7,021 nt of DNA from an uncultured Eubacteriales bacterium (lineage in GTDB: Bacteria > Bacillota > Clostridia > Oscillospirales > CAG-272): NCBI GenBank assembly GCA_934446485.1, contig CAKSEM010000075.1, forward strand, positions 1 to 7,021, in the 5' to 3' direction. The position numbers and the translations under genes were made by a program. Under the pieces are notes generated by a model. That model was not told where the DNA came from. It searched no databases and saw only the letters and a program-made list of their open reading frames with translations. This document shows, one piece after another, positions 5,353 through 7,021 of this stretch (position 1 is the first letter of the stretch; every line of letters begins with the position of its first letter).

Positions 5353-6225
5353 GTGAAGGGAATTATATTAGCCGGCGGCAGCGGAACACGCCTTTATCCG
5401 GCAACCAAGGCGTTGGTAAAGCAGCTTTTACCCGTATATGACAAGCCGATGATCTATTATCCGCTGTCAACACTGATGCTTGCAGATATAAGAGATGTCT
5501 TGATTATATCAACGGCAAAGGATCTGCCGGCTTTCGAGAGGCTTTTCGGCACGGGAGAAAAGCTGGGACTTAATATATCGTATGCGGAGCAGGATGCTCC
5601 GAGAGGTCTGGCGGACGCTTTTCTGATCGGCGAGAAGTTTATAGGAGATGATAGTGTATGCCTTGTCCTCGGAGACAATCTTTTTTACGGGCAAAACCTT
5701 ACCGCAAATTTGCAATCTGCCGTGCGTGAACTTGACGGAGCATTTGTATTCGGATATCCTGTAAACAACCCGTCTGATTTCGGTGTGTGTGAATTCGACG
5801 GAAACGGAAGTGTTATATCGATAGAAGAGAAACCCAAGGTTCCGAAATCAAAATACGCCGTACCCGGACTTTACTTTTACAACAACGATGTTATAGAGAT
5901 CGCCAAGAATGTCAAACCTTCAAACCGCGGCGAGCTTGAAATAACCGCCGTCAACAACGAATATATTAAATGTAATCGTTTAAAGGTCAAATTGTTCGGA
6001 AGAGGAATGGCGTGGTTTGACACCGGAAGTCCCTGTGCGCTCCATGAGGCGAGCGAGTTTGTCGGGATGATACAGGAAAAGCAGGGCTATTACATATCAT
6101 GTATTGAGGAAATTGCTTGGCGAAAGCATTTTATAGACAATGCACAGCTTTGGGCTTTGGGAAAAGAACTGGAGAACAGCGAGTATGGGAAATACATTCT
6201 GAGATTGGCGGGTGATGATGCATGA
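5353..6225 (+). CDS. rfbA: Glucose-1-phosphate thymidylyltransferase
   Basis: This enzyme joins glucose-1-phosphate and dTTP to give dTDP-glucose, the first step of dTDP-L-rhamnose synthesis in the cytoplasm. The product has 290 residues, the normal length for RmlA. Visible motifs are the nucleotide-binding loop GGSGTRLYP (8-16), KQLLPVYDKPMIYYPLSTLM (23-42), EQDAPRGLADAF (79-90), GDN with metal-binding Asp108, EEKPKVPKSKYAVPGLYFY (158-176), and GMAWFDTGS with the second metal Asp223. The start is GTG 5353, giving the expected N-terminus MKGIILAGGSGTR. Its ribosome site is weak (ACGGGG ending at 5343), which fits partial dependence on the upstream gene 22 bp away. The stop overlaps the rfbB start (ATGA), so the two are coupled. 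Confidence 0.96.
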   Translation: MKGIILAGGSGTRLYPATKALVKQLLPVYDKPMIYYPLSTLMLADIRDVLIISTAKDLPAFERLFGTGEKLGLNISYAEQDAPRGLADAFLIGEKFIGDDSVCLVLGDNLFYGQNLTANLQSAVRELDGAFVFGYPVNNPSDFGVCEFDGNGSVISIEEKPKVPKSKYAVPGLYFYNNDVIEIAKNVKPSNRGELEITAVNNEYIKCNRLKVKLFGRGMAWFDTGSPCALHEASEFVGMIQEKQGYYISCIEEIAWRKHFIDNAQLWALGKELENSEYGKYILRLAGDDA

Positions 6226-7021
6226 AACATTTGATTACCGGCGGTGCGGGGTTTATCGGTACAAACTATATAAGATACATACTTGAATGCTATCCCGACG
6301 ATGAAGTTTTTTGCGCGGATAAATTGACCTATGCCGGAAATTTCAACAATATATCGGGATTTATGTCGGATAAGCGGTTCCGTTTTGAACAGGCGGATAT
6401 CTGCGACAGAGAGGCAGTCTGTAAGATTGTCAAAGAGTACGGCCCCGATTGCATTGTTAATTTTGCGGCGGAAAGTCACGTTGACCGATCCGTTGAAGAT
6501 CCGGAGGTATTCCTTACAACAAATATCCTCGGTACGTCGGTCTTGCTTGATGCGGTAAACAGTTTCGGCATAAAGCGCTTTCACCAGATCTCAACCGATG
6601 AGGTTTACGGAGATCTGCCGCTTGAAAGACCGGACTTGAAATTTGACGAGGGATCGCCGATAAAGCCGTCAAGTCCTTACTCAACGTCGAAGGCTGCGGC
6701 TGATATGCTGTGTACGGCGTATTACAGGACATACGGCACGCCGATTACAATTTCAAGGTGTTCAAACAACCTCGGTCCGTATCAGTTTCCCGAAAAGCTG
6801 ATACCGCTAATCATTATGAAAGCGCTGCGGGAAGAAGCATTGCCCATATACGGAGACGGAAAGAATGTGCGCGACTGGCTGTATGTATGGGATCATTGCC
6901 GTGCTGTTGACATGATCGTGAGACACGGGAAGATCGGCGAGATTTACAACGTGGGCGGGAGCAATGAAAGGTCCAATATCGAGGTTGTCAAAACGATACT
7001 CGATGAGCTTTGCAAACCCTA
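6222..7021 (+). CDS. rfbB: dTDP-glucose 4,6-dehydratase, 3' end beyond window
   Basis: The frame is open from ATG 6222 to the window end, giving 266 residues of a protein usually about 320-360 long. It is a short-chain dehydrogenase/reductase-type enzyme that converts dTDP-glucose to dTDP-4-keto-6-deoxyglucose with bound NAD. Visible motifs are the Rossmann loop GGAGFIG (7-13), DKLTYAGN (33-40), AAESHVDRS (82-90), the active-site STDEVYG with Thr125-Asp126-Glu127, the YxxxK pair Tyr153/Lys157 in SPYSTSK, SNNLGPYQFPEKLIPL (181-196) and YGDGKNVRDWLYV (210-222). These are all well conserved for RmlB. The start overlaps the rfbA stop by 4 nt. rfbC and rfbD would be expected downstream but are outside the window. 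Confidence 0.96.
   Translation, partial: MKHLITGGAGFIGTNYIRYILECYPDDEVFCADKLTYAGNFNNISGFMSDKRFRFEQADICDREAVCKIVKEYGPDCIVNFAAESHVDRSVEDPEVFLTTNILGTSVLLDAVNSFGIKRFHQISTDEVYGDLPLERPDLKFDEGSPIKPSSPYSTSKAAADMLCTAYYRTYGTPITISRCSNNLGPYQFPEKLIPLIIMKALREEALPIYGDGKNVRDWLYVWDHCRAVDMIVRHGKIGEIYNVGGSNERSNIEVVKTILDELCKP

Noticed and set aside
6090..6584. Minus-strand open frame of 164 codons across the rfbA-rfbB junction
   Set aside because: It is antisense to two clearly conserved enzymes, with no recognisable motif.
1..7021. CRISPR array, tRNA/rRNA genes, insertion sequences
   Set aside because: No regularly spaced repeats, tRNA-like cloverleaf, rRNA sequence or transposase was seen on either strand.

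Overview
The window looks like a low-to-mid GC Gram-positive chromosome, most likely a gut or rumen member of the Clostridia (Oscillospiraceae/Lachnospiraceae type). The reasons are strong AGGAGG-type ribosome binding sites, frequent GTG starts, extended -10 promoters, a LytTR regulator paired with a GHKL-type histidine kinase, and a Firmicutes-style phage minor capsid protein. This taxonomic call is an inference.

Layout. (1) Positions 1-623, plus strand: a HicAB toxin-antitoxin pair. hicA lacks its first few codons at the window edge and hicB is complete. (2) Positions 630-2689, minus strand: what looks like a prophage scrap. It holds a phage minor capsid (MuF-like) protein whose C-terminus carries a separate domain with Cys/His/Glu motifs of a papain-fold toxin. 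A 69-codon gene overlaps its stop and is the natural candidate for the cognate immunity gene. The open frame continues upstream of the first usable start, so the 5' end of the capsid gene appears to be missing. (3) Positions 2705-4938, plus strand: an extended -10 promoter, a structured leader of about 200 nt, and a two-gene two-component system (LytTR response regulator, then GHKL sensor kinase, with ATGA overlap). (4) Positions 4949-5017: a 21-bp-period direct repeat, a strong intrinsic terminator and a second extended -10 promoter, all packed into about 70 bp. (5) Positions 5052-7021, plus strand: a 92-residue protein of unknown function, then rfbA/rmlA and the first 266 codons of rfbB/rmlB, the first two enzymes of dTDP-L-rhamnose synthesis.

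How the parts may work together. The MuF-toxin fusion and its small neighbour resemble a polymorphic toxin-immunity pair carried by temperate phages, here left behind after most of the phage was lost. The LytTR/GHKL pair resembles Agr/Com-type peptide-sensing systems, but no peptide or processing gene is visible. The direct repeat has the geometry of a LytTR operator (two 9-mers separated by 12 bp) and lies just upstream of a promoter that lacks a good -35 box. One testable idea is therefore that the two-component system activates the adjacent rhamnose/polysaccharide operon. I see no tRNA, rRNA, CRISPR array, transposase or integrase.
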